DNA of 64,000 nt from Flavobacteriales bacterium (lineage in GTDB: Bacteria > Bacteroidota > Bacteroidia > Flavobacteriales_F > PHOS-HE28), in the NCBI GenBank assembly GCA_016703105.1, contig JADJCS010000002.1, positions 248,001-312,000 of the forward strand, written 5' to 3'. This document shows positions 50,454-59,173 of this stretch, piece after piece. Position numbers and translations under genes: made by a program. Below the pieces are notes generated by a model. It ran no database searches. It worked only from the letters and a program-made list of their open reading frames with translations, and was not told where the DNA came from. Every line of letters begins with the position of its first letter. Position 1 is the first letter of the stretch.

Positions 50454-52883
50454 ATGGTCACTTCCCGCACGCTCCGTACCGCTGCATTACCTGCTCTCCT
50501 CTTGGTTTTTCCTGCGGTCGCCCAATTCGTTGGTGGTCACGAGTTCACTGTGGAAGGACCGAACAGCATGGAGCTGATCGACCTTGACAACGATGGTGAT
50601 GCGGACCTGGTGTTGGGCACTCGCAACGGTATGCTCGTGCATGCCAACCAGGGCGGAACTTTCGCGGCGGGCACACTTTGGAACGCCACCGATGTGGTGG
50701 TGCATGGTGTGGATATCGACCAGGATGGATACGTCGATCTGGTTGGATGCGATGAACTGGGCAATGCGATCCAGTGGTACCGCAACATGGGCACCTTCGG
50801 ACCCGGGCTGCCGCAAGTGGTGGCGAACGGTCGTATCGCGAAAGCGATCACCTCCGGGGATATCGATGGGGACGGGGATCCGGACCTGCTGTTCACCCTG
50901 ATGGACGGCGCTTTGGAATGGATGGAGAACATGGATGGCCAGGGCACTTTCGGTCCAGGAGCTGTGATCGTGCAAGGCCTTTACACCGATCGCGCGGAAC
51001 TGGGCGATGTGGACGGCGATGGCGATCTGGATGTTTCCTGGAGCGACCGCGATACCAAGACCTTGCGTTGGAGCGAGAACACGGGTGGCGGAGCGTTCGG
51101 GACCGCTGCTTCCCTTTCCATGTCCGGTATCGGGACGGTACGGGACCTCGACAATGATGGCCTCTTGGACCTGGTAGTGGCGAAGCAACTGGACGGTTCG
51201 GTGCAATGGCAGCGCGGCCTCCCGAACGGGTTCGATGCACCGGTAGCGATCGGCACACCCTGGGCCACCTCCGAGCTCGTGCTCGCCCAAGACCTCGATC
51301 TGGACGGTGATCTGGACCTCGCGATCGCCTCCAGCGACCTGGACGAACTGGCCTGGTACGAGCACCTGGACGGATCGGGCACCTTCGGACCGCGTCAGAC
51401 CATCACGATCGGTATCCAGGACCCGCACCTGCTCATGGCCGGCGACATCGACGGAGATGGCGATGCGGAACTCTTCACCGCTTCGTATGGGCAGTACCGC
51501 GTCATTTACTTCGACAACCTGGCCATCGCGGGCAACAGTATCGTGGGCCGTGTGTTCAACGACCTGAACGCCGACGGCATCTTCAATGGTAACGACCACG
51601 GCCTCTACAATTACCGCGTGGAGGCCACTGACGTAGCAGCGCGGTTCACCAATCACAGTGGCATGTACAGTTTCAGTGTCATCCCTGGGCCCTACGCGGT
51701 GTGGCTGCCCGCCGTTGCCGGTTGGAGCTTCACCACCCCCGACCTGTACAACGTGGACGTAACGAGCTTCGGAAATACCGCACTGGAACGCGATTTCGGT
51801 TTGCACGCCGATCAAAGCTCCGTGAGCATCGCTCCCGAATTGGTGCCCGGCGATATCCGATGCCATGAAGTGGTGCCGTATTGGATCAGCGTCGCCAACA
51901 CGGGCAGCGAGGCCGCGGATCTGCATGTGAGCCTGTATCTCGATGCGCTTTCCACTTATCAGGGTGCGATACCTGCGGCCAGCGAACCGATGAACGGCGT
52001 TCCCCAATGGACCTTTCTGAACGTTCCACCGTCGCACCAGCGCCTGGTCCAGGTGTTCGTGGAAATGCCGGACGACACCCATGTGGGTGAGGTGTTGACC
52101 GACTCGGTGGTGGTGAACACGCAGGTGAACGGACAGAACTACACCGCTTCGGCCCTGGTGAGCCCCACCGTGCTATGTGCGGTTGACCCCAACGACAAGC
52201 AGGCCTTCCCAGTAGGCGTCGGTGCCGATCATCTGACCGAAATGGGGACCGAGCTCGTTTATACCATCCGTTTCCAGAACACGGGGAACATCCCGGCGAT
52301 GCGTGTGCGGATCGAGGACGTTCTGGAGACCGACCTGGACCTGGGATCGTTGCGTCTGATCGCCAATAGTCATCTGGTCAGCGTGGAACTGCAGGACGAT
52401 GGTGTCCTGATCTTCGACCATGAGGATATCAACCTGCCCGACAGTGCTTCCGACCCCTTGGGCAGCCAGGGCTTCGTGCGCTTCGCGGTGCGGCACCGCC
52501 AGGAGGCGACCGAGGGGACCGTACTCAACAATACGGCCGCCATCTTCTTCGATCTGAACGCACCGGTGATCACCAATACCACTTGGAACACCCTTTCCTA
52601 CGGTGCAGTGAACGTTCCGGGACCGGAACACGGAACGCCCGCCGGCCTCTTCGTATTTCCGAACCCGGCACAGAACGATGTGGCCGTGGACCTGAACGCC
52701 GGGTTCACCGGACGGATCCAGGTCTCGTTGTTCGATGCGGAAGGCAGCGAAGTGCGCCACTTGGTCCGCCGGTCCAGCACGGTAGTGATCGATCGCGATG
52801 GGCTTGATGCCGGCATCTACTTCTTGCGTGCCACGGATGAGGCGGGCGCCTTGCGCACAGCCCGCGTTGTGTTCGAGCGCTGA
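50454..52883 (+). CDS. FG-GAP/VCBS-repeat surface protein, T9SS-sorted (first of two paralogues)
   Basis: 809 residues: signal peptide (to FPAVAQ), about eight FG-GAP-like blades with calcium-loop motifs ('DLDNDGDADLVLGT', 'DIDQDGYVDLV', 'DIDGDGDPDLLFT', 'DVDGDGDLDVSW', 'DLDLDGDLDLAIA'), a SdrD-type B-like domain ('GRVFNDLNADGIFNGNDHGLYNYRV'), a DUF7619-like domain ('DPNDKQAFPVGVGADHLTEMGTELVYTIRFQNTG...IFFDLNAPVITNT') and a T9SS type A domain. The layout suggests a calcium-stabilised propeller on the surface; ligand unknown. A 42-nt hairpin follows. Confidence 0.92.
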   Translation: MVTSRTLRTAALPALLLVFPAVAQFVGGHEFTVEGPNSMELIDLDNDGDADLVLGTRNGMLVHANQGGTFAAGTLWNATDVVVHGVDIDQDGYVDLVGCDELGNAIQWYRNMGTFGPGLPQVVANGRIAKAITSGDIDGDGDPDLLFTLMDGALEWMENMDGQGTFGPGAVIVQGLYTDRAELGDVDGDGDLDVSWSDRDTKTLRWSENTGGGAFGTAASLSMSGIGTVRDLDNDGLLDLVVAKQLDGSVQWQRGLPNGFDAPVAIGTPWATSELVLAQDLDLDGDLDLAIASSDLDELAWYEHLDGSGTFGPRQTITIGIQDPHLLMAGDIDGDGDAELFTASYGQYRVIYFDNLAIAGNSIVGRVFNDLNADGIFNGNDHGLYNYRVEATDVAARFTNHSGMYSFSVIPGPYAVWLPAVAGWSFTTPDLYNVDVTSFGNTALERDFGLHADQSSVSIAPELVPGDIRCHEVVPYWISVANTGSEAADLHVSLYLDALSTYQGAIPAASEPMNGVPQWTFLNVPPSHQRLVQVFVEMPDDTHVGEVLTDSVVVNTQVNGQNYTASALVSPTVLCAVDPNDKQAFPVGVGADHLTEMGTELVYTIRFQNTGNIPAMRVRIEDVLETDLDLGSLRLIANSHLVSVELQDDGVLIFDHEDINLPDSASDPLGSQGFVRFAVRHRQEATEGTVLNNTAAIFFDLNAPVITNTTWNTLSYGAVNVPGPEHGTPAGLFVFPNPAQNDVAVDLNAGFTGRIQVSLFDAEGSEVRHLVRRSSTVVIDRDGLDAGIYFLRATDEAGALRTARVVFER

Positions 52884-52896
52884 TCCAACGATCTTG

Positions 52897-52938
52897 GACC
52901 ATGACCCGGTGCGCAAGCTTGCGAACCGGGTCATGGTC
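52897..52938 (+). terminator. 42-nt near-perfect palindrome, likely bidirectional terminator
   Basis: GACCATGACCCGGT then G, CGCAAGCTTGCG, A, ACCGGGTCATGGTC: the outer 14 nt pair perfectly, with a G/A mismatch, and the centre is itself a 12-nt palindrome. It is followed by TTTCCGG. It lies 14 nt after the first FG-GAP gene's stop. It could be a terminator or an exapted inverted repeat. Confidence 0.7.
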
Positions 52939-53032
52939 TTTCCGGCACTTCCTTCCGTAGCTGGGCGTGACGGGTCCGCGATCAGTAACCCCATGGTGCG
53001 GACTTCGTACTAGGGCCCTGAAAACCACCACC

Positions 53033-55462
53033 ATGCGCTTCGCTATTCGTACCGCTCTGCTCACACTGCTGGTGCCTGCTATGTGCAAGGCCCAGTTCGG
53101 GCCGCAGTCCTCGCTCTACATCGAAGGACCGATCACCGTGCAGCTGGCCGATCTGGATGCGGATAGCGACAACGACCTTCTGGTGGGCACACGAGGCGGC
53201 CCCATGGTCTTCACCAATCCCGATGGTCTGGGCGCCTTCTCCGTCCCGGAACCACAGATCTCCACGGAACATGTGGTTTGTCTAGCGGTGGATGTGAACG
53301 GTGACGATCGCAGCGACCTTGTTGCGAGCAAGAAGCAGCAGTTCATCGGTATCGATGTATTCATCCGGAACGGTTCGGGCTACGAAGCGCCGGTGAACAT
53401 CTCATCGACCATCAACGCCGACATCATCCGGGCGGCCGACCTGGATGGCGATAGTGACATGGACCTGGCCCTAGTGCTTTCCAATGGCGATATCGTTGTC
53501 TCCTACAACACCGATGGGGCGGGCACCTTTGGCGCTTTCCAGACCGTGGCTCCCAACTGGGGCGCCCATACGCTGCAGTTCGCCGACATCGATGAGGACA
53601 ATGATCGGGACCTGGTCTGGTCCTACTTCCCAACCTCCAGCATCAATTGGAGCGAGAATATCGGTGGCTCGTTCGGGCCTGTGCAAACCTTCTGTGCCTA
53701 TGGTGCAGGCGGTGTCTACGACATGGACGGCGATGGCCTCTTCGATGCCCTGTACTCCAACACGGGGACCGGTGCGATAGAATGGCGGTCACGGCACGGT
53801 GGTGTACTTACCAGCGCACAAGCCGTGGCCATCCCCTGGGGACAAGTGGATATTCTCGGGGCGGAGGACCTTGATGGGGACGGTGACCTCGACGCGTTCT
53901 GGTCCAGCACAGTGGTGGACCACCAAGGTTGGGCGGAGAACACCAACGGTCTCGGGGCCTTCGGGGCGGTGCAGATCATCTCTTCCCAAGTCGCCGCGAT
54001 GAGCGCACTGGCCACCGCTGATATGGATGGCGATGGGGATCAGGACCTCTTCCATCTTTCCACCAGTGCCAACTCGGTCCTTTGGAACGAGAACCTTGCG
54101 GCGGCCGGTGCAGGGATCGTGGGCCGCGTTTTCAACGACCGGAACGGGGATGGGATATTCAATGGGAACGATCATGGCGTGGAAGGTGCGTTGGTGGAAG
54201 TGCCCGGTTCCTTTGGCGTGCTCACCAACCACAGCGGCATTTACCGGATCGACGCGCCTGCCGGTAGCTATACGGTCGAACTGGCGGGCATGGCCCAATG
54301 GAGTTCTACCACAAGCTCCTCGCTGAGCGTTGCCGTGCCCAATGGCGGATCGGCACAAGGCGTTGATTTCGGTGTGGAGGCCGGCACTCCGACCTTCAAT
54401 GTGCTCCCCATGATCGCCAGTGCGGAAACCCGTTGCGGATACTGGGTCAACTATTGGATCGCGGCCACGAACACCGGTAACCAGATCGCCGATCTCACGC
54501 TGGCCCTTGCGCTGGACGATCTATCGAGCGTAGGCGATGCCAGCCCGCTCGCGGACTCCATCATCAATGACACCGCATATTGGACCGTTCTCAATGTCGC
54601 CCCCTCGCAAACGCGGGTGATACCGCTCTCAGCGATGATGGCCGACGTCAGCCACATGGGCGATACGCTCCATGATCATTTGCAAGCGACCCTATCAACG
54701 GCCGGTATCCCCAAAGTGACCAACACGGCGGATCAGTACCCGATCCTCGTCAGTTCCTACGATCCGAACGACAAGCTCGTGATGCCTGCCGGCCAAGGGG
54801 AGGAGCACATCACCGCGATGGATGAGAAGTTGACCTACACCATCCGCTTCCAGAACACCGGCAACGCAACAGCCTTGGACGTCGTGCTCGCCGACACGAT
54901 CCATCCTTCATTGGACATGACGTCCTTCGAAATGCGGGGAACGAGCCATCCCTGCATCGTCACTTTGGGCCCCGGTCATATCGTCCACTTCCGGTTCGAC
55001 GGGATCATGCTACCGGATAGCACGTCCAATTTTCTGGGCAGCCAGGGCTTTGTGCGATTCGCATTCTCGCCGTTCAGCGGCCTGCCGGAAGGGGAAGTGA
55101 TCGAGAACACCGCCGCCATCTATTTCGACAACAACCCGCCGGTGATCACCAATACCGCCTTCAACACCATGAGCTACGGCCTGGTAGGCGCGGAGGAGTT
55201 GCCCTTCAAGACCGAAGGGTTCGCGCTCTTCCCGAATCCAGCGCAGCATGCGGTCACACTGCAGGTGGATGCCGCTCGCGATGGCACCCATCAGGCGTTC
55301 CTCTATGATGCCACCGGCCGTCCTGTCCGCTTCTGGATGGTGCGCCCCGGGGTGATGCAGGATCTCCCGCTGGGCGGGCTGAACGATGGCATGTACACCT
55401 TGCGCGTGCTGGCGATGGAAGGCGGTTACGATCGCGCGCAGCGGTTGATCATCGCGCGCTGA
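53033..55462 (+). CDS. FG-GAP/VCBS-repeat surface protein, T9SS-sorted (second paralogue)
   Basis: 809 residues from ATG 53033, starting a signal peptide (ending AMCKAQ). Same order as its neighbour: FG-GAP blades ('DLDADSDNDLLVGT', 'DVNGDDRSDLVAS', 'DLDGDSDMDLALV', 'DIDEDNDRDLVWS', 'DMDGDGDQDLFHL'), B-like domain ('GRVFNDRNGDGIFNGNDHGVEGALVEVPGS'), DUF7619-like domain ('YDPNDKLVMPAGQGEEHITAMDEKLTYTIRFQNTG') and T9SS type A domain. Equal length to the first (809), so a tandem duplicate. The two differ substantially in sequence, suggesting an old duplication with divergence of the blades. The 3' end overlaps the convergent TIGR02757 gene by 14 nt. Confidence 0.92.
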   Translation: MRFAIRTALLTLLVPAMCKAQFGPQSSLYIEGPITVQLADLDADSDNDLLVGTRGGPMVFTNPDGLGAFSVPEPQISTEHVVCLAVDVNGDDRSDLVASKKQQFIGIDVFIRNGSGYEAPVNISSTINADIIRAADLDGDSDMDLALVLSNGDIVVSYNTDGAGTFGAFQTVAPNWGAHTLQFADIDEDNDRDLVWSYFPTSSINWSENIGGSFGPVQTFCAYGAGGVYDMDGDGLFDALYSNTGTGAIEWRSRHGGVLTSAQAVAIPWGQVDILGAEDLDGDGDLDAFWSSTVVDHQGWAENTNGLGAFGAVQIISSQVAAMSALATADMDGDGDQDLFHLSTSANSVLWNENLAAAGAGIVGRVFNDRNGDGIFNGNDHGVEGALVEVPGSFGVLTNHSGIYRIDAPAGSYTVELAGMAQWSSTTSSSLSVAVPNGGSAQGVDFGVEAGTPTFNVLPMIASAETRCGYWVNYWIAATNTGNQIADLTLALALDDLSSVGDASPLADSIINDTAYWTVLNVAPSQTRVIPLSAMMADVSHMGDTLHDHLQATLSTAGIPKVTNTADQYPILVSSYDPNDKLVMPAGQGEEHITAMDEKLTYTIRFQNTGNATALDVVLADTIHPSLDMTSFEMRGTSHPCIVTLGPGHIVHFRFDGIMLPDSTSNFLGSQGFVRFAFSPFSGLPEGEVIENTAAIYFDNNPPVITNTAFNTMSYGLVGAEELPFKTEGFALFPNPAQHAVTLQVDAARDGTHQAFLYDATGRPVRFWMVRPGVMQDLPLGGLNDGMYTLRVLAMEGGYDRAQRLIIAR

Positions 55463-56228
55463 CCCCAAGGCCGAACAAGGCGATATCGTATTTCACCGGA
55501 TCGGTGGGATCGAACTCGCGCAACCGTTGGGTGAGCTCCTCCACGCTCTTCCAGTCGTCTTGAGCGCGTTGAAGCAACCCGAACGCACGGGCGACACGAC
55601 CGGTATGCACATCCAACGGCACCATTAGGTCGGCGGGGCGAATACGGCGCCATAGTCCTAGGTCCACACCGCGGTCGGCCGGGCGCACCATCCAGCGTAA
55701 GAACATGTTGATGCGCTTGGCGTTGCTTCCACGCGATGGATCGGCCACATGCTTGCGCGTGCGTCGTTGATGTGCCGGTTCGAAGAAGCGCTCCTTGAAC
55801 AAGGGGATGCTTTCGGCCGCGCACCAGGGAGCCCCCTCTCCGCTGTTGCCGGGAAAGAACGCGCTCTCCAATCCGCCATGTGCCGTGTACACATGCCGCA
55901 AACCGGTCACGAAGTGCAACAGGTCCGCACTGTTGAAGGTGCGGTGAACGAAGCCATCGAGCCTAGTTAGTTCATCCTCCGAGGCGTTCATCACGAAATC
56001 GTGCGGGGCCTCGTCCATCAAGCGCACCAGCTTGCGCGCGTTGGTGATGATGGTCGGTCGTTGCCCCCAAGCGATCGTGGCGGTGAGGAAGCCGATCACC
56101 TCCGCATCCTCGCGCCTGTCGAAGCCTTTGGGGATCTGGATCGGGTCGTTCGCTACGAACGCCGGGCGGGCGTACCGCTCGTAGGCCTCGTCCAAGATCC
56201 CCTTGAGTTCCTCCCTGCTCGCCTTCAT
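55449..56228 (-). CDS. TIGR02757 (DUF2400) family protein
   Basis: 259 residues from ATG 56228. Conserved: 'FVANDPIQIPKGFDRREDAEVIGFLTATIAWGQRPTIITNARKLVRLMD', 'GSNAKRINMFLRWMVRPADRGVDLGLW', 'LMVPLDVHTGRVARAFGLLQRAQDDWKSVEELTQRLREFDPTDPVKYDIALFGLGV'. The helix-hairpin-helix-like C-terminus and overall pattern relate it distantly to DNA glycosylases. Function unknown, cytoplasmic. A TTCCTTTG box lies 5 nt before the start. Confidence 0.92.
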   Translation of the reverse strand: MKASREELKGILDEAYERYARPAFVANDPIQIPKGFDRREDAEVIGFLTATIAWGQRPTIITNARKLVRLMDEAPHDFVMNASEDELTRLDGFVHRTFNSADLLHFVTGLRHVYTAHGGLESAFFPGNSGEGAPWCAAESIPLFKERFFEPAHQRRTRKHVADPSRGSNAKRINMFLRWMVRPADRGVDLGLWRRIRPADLMVPLDVHTGRVARAFGLLQRAQDDWKSVEELTQRLREFDPTDPVKYDIALFGLGVSAR

Positions 56229-56233
56229 CGGCG

Positions 56234-56241
56234 CAAAGGAA
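56234..56241 (-). promoter_or_regulatory. -7 box TTCCTTTG abutting TIGR02757 start
   Basis: Minus-strand TTCCTTTG plus CGCCG (5 nt) before ATG 56228. One mismatch (T for A at position 2). Confidence 0.38.
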
Positions 56242-56264
56242 CCGCTCACGACGCTCGCCGGCGA

Positions 56265-56837
56265 TCAGCGCTTGAACATGCGCACCTGCCATCCCAGCCC
56301 ACCGGTGAGCAGGACCTCGTTCAGTGCGAGCGGCCCTTCCGGTGCATTCGGGTATTGCGCATGGGAATAGCCCACGTTGACGAAGAAGTGCAAGTACTTC
56401 CAAACGTAGAGCGTGGCTTTGCCGGAGAACGTTGCGTTGGGCAGGACCTTCAAAGGTGTTCGACCCGTCTCGGAGGCGGTGGGCTCCAATTGCGTGAGCG
56501 ACACGCCGGGCATGAACCCGAGCGCGAGATCGGCGCGGCCCCGCGTCAAGTGGTAGTGCGGCCCGAAGGATACCCGACTGTTCTGCTTCAGCGGAGCATC
56601 GTCCTCTTGGGCGTCCACATACCAGGCCGCCGAACCGCAAAGGCTGATGTGATCATCGAGGAAGTAGTGTACATCGCCGGTCACGTAGATGTTGGCGACC
56701 GGGAGGTGCAGCATGTAGCCCGGGCCGATACTGGCTGAGGCGGTGAGCAGGCCGCGCGAGGCGAACGGTTCCGCCCGTTGCGCGAAGACCAGGAGGCCCA
56801 TGCCGACCCCGATCATGGAAGCGGTTGTCCTTACCAT
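56265..56837 (-). CDS. Outer-membrane beta-barrel-like protein
   Basis: 190 residues with a signal peptide and alternating aromatic strands ('GPGYMLHLPVANIYVTGDVHYFLDDHISLCGSAAWYV', 'RVSFGPHYHLTRGRADLALGFMPGVSLTQL', 'LYVWKYLHFFVNVGYSHAQY') ending 'LTGGLGWQVRMFKR'. A small outer-membrane barrel by pattern; I do not recognise a named family. Overlaps the end of the next upstream barrel gene by 7 nt. Confidence 0.75.
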   Translation of the reverse strand: MVRTTASMIGVGMGLLVFAQRAEPFASRGLLTASASIGPGYMLHLPVANIYVTGDVHYFLDDHISLCGSAAWYVDAQEDDAPLKQNSRVSFGPHYHLTRGRADLALGFMPGVSLTQLEPTASETGRTPLKVLPNATFSGKATLYVWKYLHFFVNVGYSHAQYPNAPEGPLALNEVLLTGGLGWQVRMFKR

Positions 56838-57460
56838 AGGTCGAAGAGTTTGTAGTTGAAGCTGAGATGGAACAACAGATGGCCTTCCAGATCGCTGCCG
56901 ACCTCCTCGTGGAATTCCACTTCCCCTTCATGTTGATCGGCGTGGATGTCCGCTCCGAGGTGGATCATGTATTGGCTCACGAGCGATAGGTCGCTCCGCT
57001 CGCTAAGGTTGATGTGCGCGCCGATGCCGGCCTGCACCGCCGAACTCCATCGCTCCGCCCGGATCGACGGATCCTCATTGGCTTTCTGGAGCGATCGATC
57101 GAAACAATGGCCGGCGAGCACGTAGGGCTGGAACAACCGCTGTTCTTGTCCAGGTTCGAGCACATAGAAGAGCACGCTCCAACCAATGTGCAGGTCCTCG
57201 CGGTGCGCGAAGTCGCCGATGTTCCCGCTCAAGTAGTCGAAGAACCAATCGGTGTTCACACGATCGGCGAGCTGCACACGCAACTGACCTCCTACGCCTG
57301 TGCCGGTATTGTTCCATTCGCCGTGGTTGAACGCGCTGATGGAACTGCGTACGCCGAGGGAGATGATCCCCCCGCGATGGTTGTGTATGCCCAGCGATTG
57401 GCCGAAAAGAGCCGATGGCAGGAGCGCACTGAGAAGCAACGACCTTGTTCTGGTGGACAT
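56831..57460 (-). CDS. Outer-membrane beta-barrel-like protein
   Basis: 209 residues: signal peptide (ending LFGQ), then strands 'GIISLGVRSSISAFNHGEWNNTGTGVGGQLRVQLADRVNTDWFFDYLSG' and a C-terminus ending 'HLSFNYKLFDLW', an aromatic end suited to barrel assembly. It likely forms an operon with the smaller barrel gene and then TIGR02757. Family unknown; OmpW-like or OmpA-like barrels are possibilities. Confidence 0.75.
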   Translation of the reverse strand: MSTRTRSLLLSALLPSALFGQSLGIHNHRGGIISLGVRSSISAFNHGEWNNTGTGVGGQLRVQLADRVNTDWFFDYLSGNIGDFAHREDLHIGWSVLFYVLEPGQEQRLFQPYVLAGHCFDRSLQKANEDPSIRAERWSSAVQAGIGAHINLSERSDLSLVSQYMIHLGADIHADQHEGEVEFHEEVGSDLEGHLLFHLSFNYKLFDLW

Positions 57461-57517
57461 GGGCGATGGCCTTTCAGCATCAACGGACCCTCATGCGAAA
57501 GTGTTGCGTTCCCAATG

Positions 57518-57622
57518 CACCGCAGAGGCGCGGGGACGAGGAGTTCCCAGAAGAAGCGATCACTGCGGATCGAGCAGCAGAAGACCTCAGCGCCCTTTGC
57601 GTCTCCGCGTCTCTGCGGTGGA
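57518..57622. repeat. CACCGCAGAGRCGCRGRGACG inverted-repeat element
   Basis: Left arm at 57518-57538 and right arm at 57600-57620 are reverse complements with two mismatches in 21 nt, in opposite orientation around about 61 nt. The right arm follows CTCAGCGCCCTTTG. I recall this syllable type (TTTGCGTCTCTGCGGTG) as a widespread dispersed repeat in unrelated bacterial genomes, which I cannot verify here. It lies between the barrel gene and the DUF4412 gene, in a stretch without coding signal. Confidence 0.6.
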
Positions 57623-57638
57623 ATTCAATGACCCACCA

Positions 57639-58403
57639 TCAGCGCGGCATGCTCGGCATCTCCATCACGCTGTAGCCATCGAGGCTGAAGAGCGCTTCAT
57701 CCACCGAGCCCATCTGCAGGTCGTGGACGGTGATGTTCATTTTCTCGCTCGCTTCCTTTTTGGTCCACACCATCTCCAAAGCCATCCCACCGATGTCCTT
57801 CAGACCCTGCCATTGGTCCAGGTCCTTGTCGCCGCTGATCTGCCGCATGGCCTTGGCCACATCCAGCTTCACATCTTCGGCCACCCAGGCTTCCCAGTTC
57901 CCCTTGGAGTTGGATCCGAGGTACTTCCTGCAGCCATGTCCCTCGATCGTCTTCATCGCATCCGTGCGTTCGAAGGTGGACTTTTCGGGTTCTGCGGTCG
58001 CACCGGCCTTTGTCATCTTCATCATGCGCATCTTCATCGCGGGGCGCTTCTCGCCATCGCTCACCATCACGTAGTTCCACTTACCGCGCAGGTCGTAGAG
58101 CATGCGCATGGGCTCGGGCTGCTCGCCCATCTTCATCTCCACGGACATCTTGTCGTCCTTCAAAGCATAGCGCGCGCTCAACTGCTCGCCTTTCGTTGCT
58201 CCGTTCTTGAAGATCTCGATCTCCATCCGGAAGCTGCCAGTGAAGTCCAACGGCTCGTACGGATCGTTGTTCGGTTCCATGGTGATGCCCTGCGGCTGCA
58301 TGTGCGCGCGCATCAGCTGTTCGTAGTCCTGGGCGCTGGATGCCGAGCTGAACGCGAAAAGGAGAAGGGCGATGAGGTTCCGCATGATGGGGGAGGTGTT
58401 CAT
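57639..58403 (-). CDS. DUF4412-domain exported protein
   Basis: 254 residues from ATG 58403 (ATGA overlap with the SGNH stop) or ATG 58385 (tight signal peptide). A signal peptide is followed by a DUF4412-like beta-rich domain, Lys/Met-rich: 'GSFRMEIEIFKNGATKGEQLSARYALKDDKMSVEMKMGEQPEPMRMLYDLRGKWNYVMVSDGEKRPAMKMRMMKMTKA'. Two 'MKMRMMKM'-type Met runs are unusual and may bind metal, but this is speculation. Function unknown; periplasmic. Confidence 0.82.
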   Translation of the reverse strand: MNTSPIMRNLIALLLFAFSSASSAQDYEQLMRAHMQPQGITMEPNNDPYEPLDFTGSFRMEIEIFKNGATKGEQLSARYALKDDKMSVEMKMGEQPEPMRMLYDLRGKWNYVMVSDGEKRPAMKMRMMKMTKAGATAEPEKSTFERTDAMKTIEGHGCRKYLGSNSKGNWEAWVAEDVKLDVAKAMRQISGDKDLDQWQGLKDIGGMALEMVWTKKEASEKMNITVHDLQMGSVDEALFSLDGYSVMEMPSMPR

Positions 58404-59098
58404 TCTTGTGGAAGAAGCGGGCGGATCATCTCCGCCCACTTGAAGTAACCTGCTGCCGTCAGATGAACGCCGTCGTAGGTCAGCGCTTCATCAATGATAT
58501 CGCCGGAGGCGAAGGTGGGGTAGAGATCCACATAGGCCAGGTCGCGTTCGGCTGCGAGGCGTACCAGCACTTCGTTGCATCGCCTTACATCCGGATCCAT
58601 GCCCGCATCCATTGTAGGCAAGAGCGATTGCAGCACGATGCGCGCTTCAGGGAACGTGGTGTGCAGGGTGTCCAGAAGGTCGGTCATGCTCGCCTCGAAG
58701 CTGTCCACCGGGATCCGTTGGAACAGATCATTGATCCCCGCCTGAACGAAGATCATTGATGGGGCTGGTCCGCATGAACCGATCGCCCTTGCCAGAACTT
58801 GTGCGGAAGTGCTCGAGCTCACGCCCCGGTTCACGACGGGAAGCCCGGGGAATATCTCGTGAAGAGGGAAGTACTCGGTGTGGCTATCGCCGAGGAAGAT
58901 GATCGCGTTGCTGTCCGGTCGCATGCGCATGAAGAGTTCGGTGCGGGAGTTCTGCCGGTCCAACGCTGTTGGTTTTACCGGGCGTGGGCGGTTCACATAC
59001 CATAGCGCACCCGCGATGTTGAACAATACCAACATCACCAACAGCGTTGTGACCGTGCGGAAGGCGCGGCGCGAAGGTCCCGGTCCGTCGGTGGACAT
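58400..59098 (-). CDS. SGNH/GDSL-type esterase/hydrolase, membrane-anchored
   Basis: 232 residues with an N-terminal transmembrane helix ('TLLVMLVLFNIAGALWYV'). SGNH blocks are all present: GDSH ('FLGDSHTEYFP', nucleophile Ser), 'VNRGVSSSTSAQVLARAI' (Gly), 'FVQAGINDLF' (Asn) and 'DGVHLTAAGYFKWAEMI' (Asp and His). Hydrolyses acetyl, acyl or phospholipid esters; substrate unknown. Its stop overlaps the DUF4412 start. Confidence 0.9.
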   Translation of the reverse strand: MSTDGPGPSRRAFRTVTTLLVMLVLFNIAGALWYVNRPRPVKPTALDRQNSRTELFMRMRPDSNAIIFLGDSHTEYFPLHEIFPGLPVVNRGVSSSTSAQVLARAIGSCGPAPSMIFVQAGINDLFQRIPVDSFEASMTDLLDTLHTTFPEARIVLQSLLPTMDAGMDPDVRRCNEVLVRLAAERDLAYVDLYPTFASGDIIDEALTYDGVHLTAAGYFKWAEMIRPLLPQE

Positions 59099-59173
59099 GC
59101 TTGGTTCGCCCTAGCGATAAGCGAAGGCGATGGGGCCAAGGTAGAGAAGGTCGGAACCGTGGATCGCTCGGAC

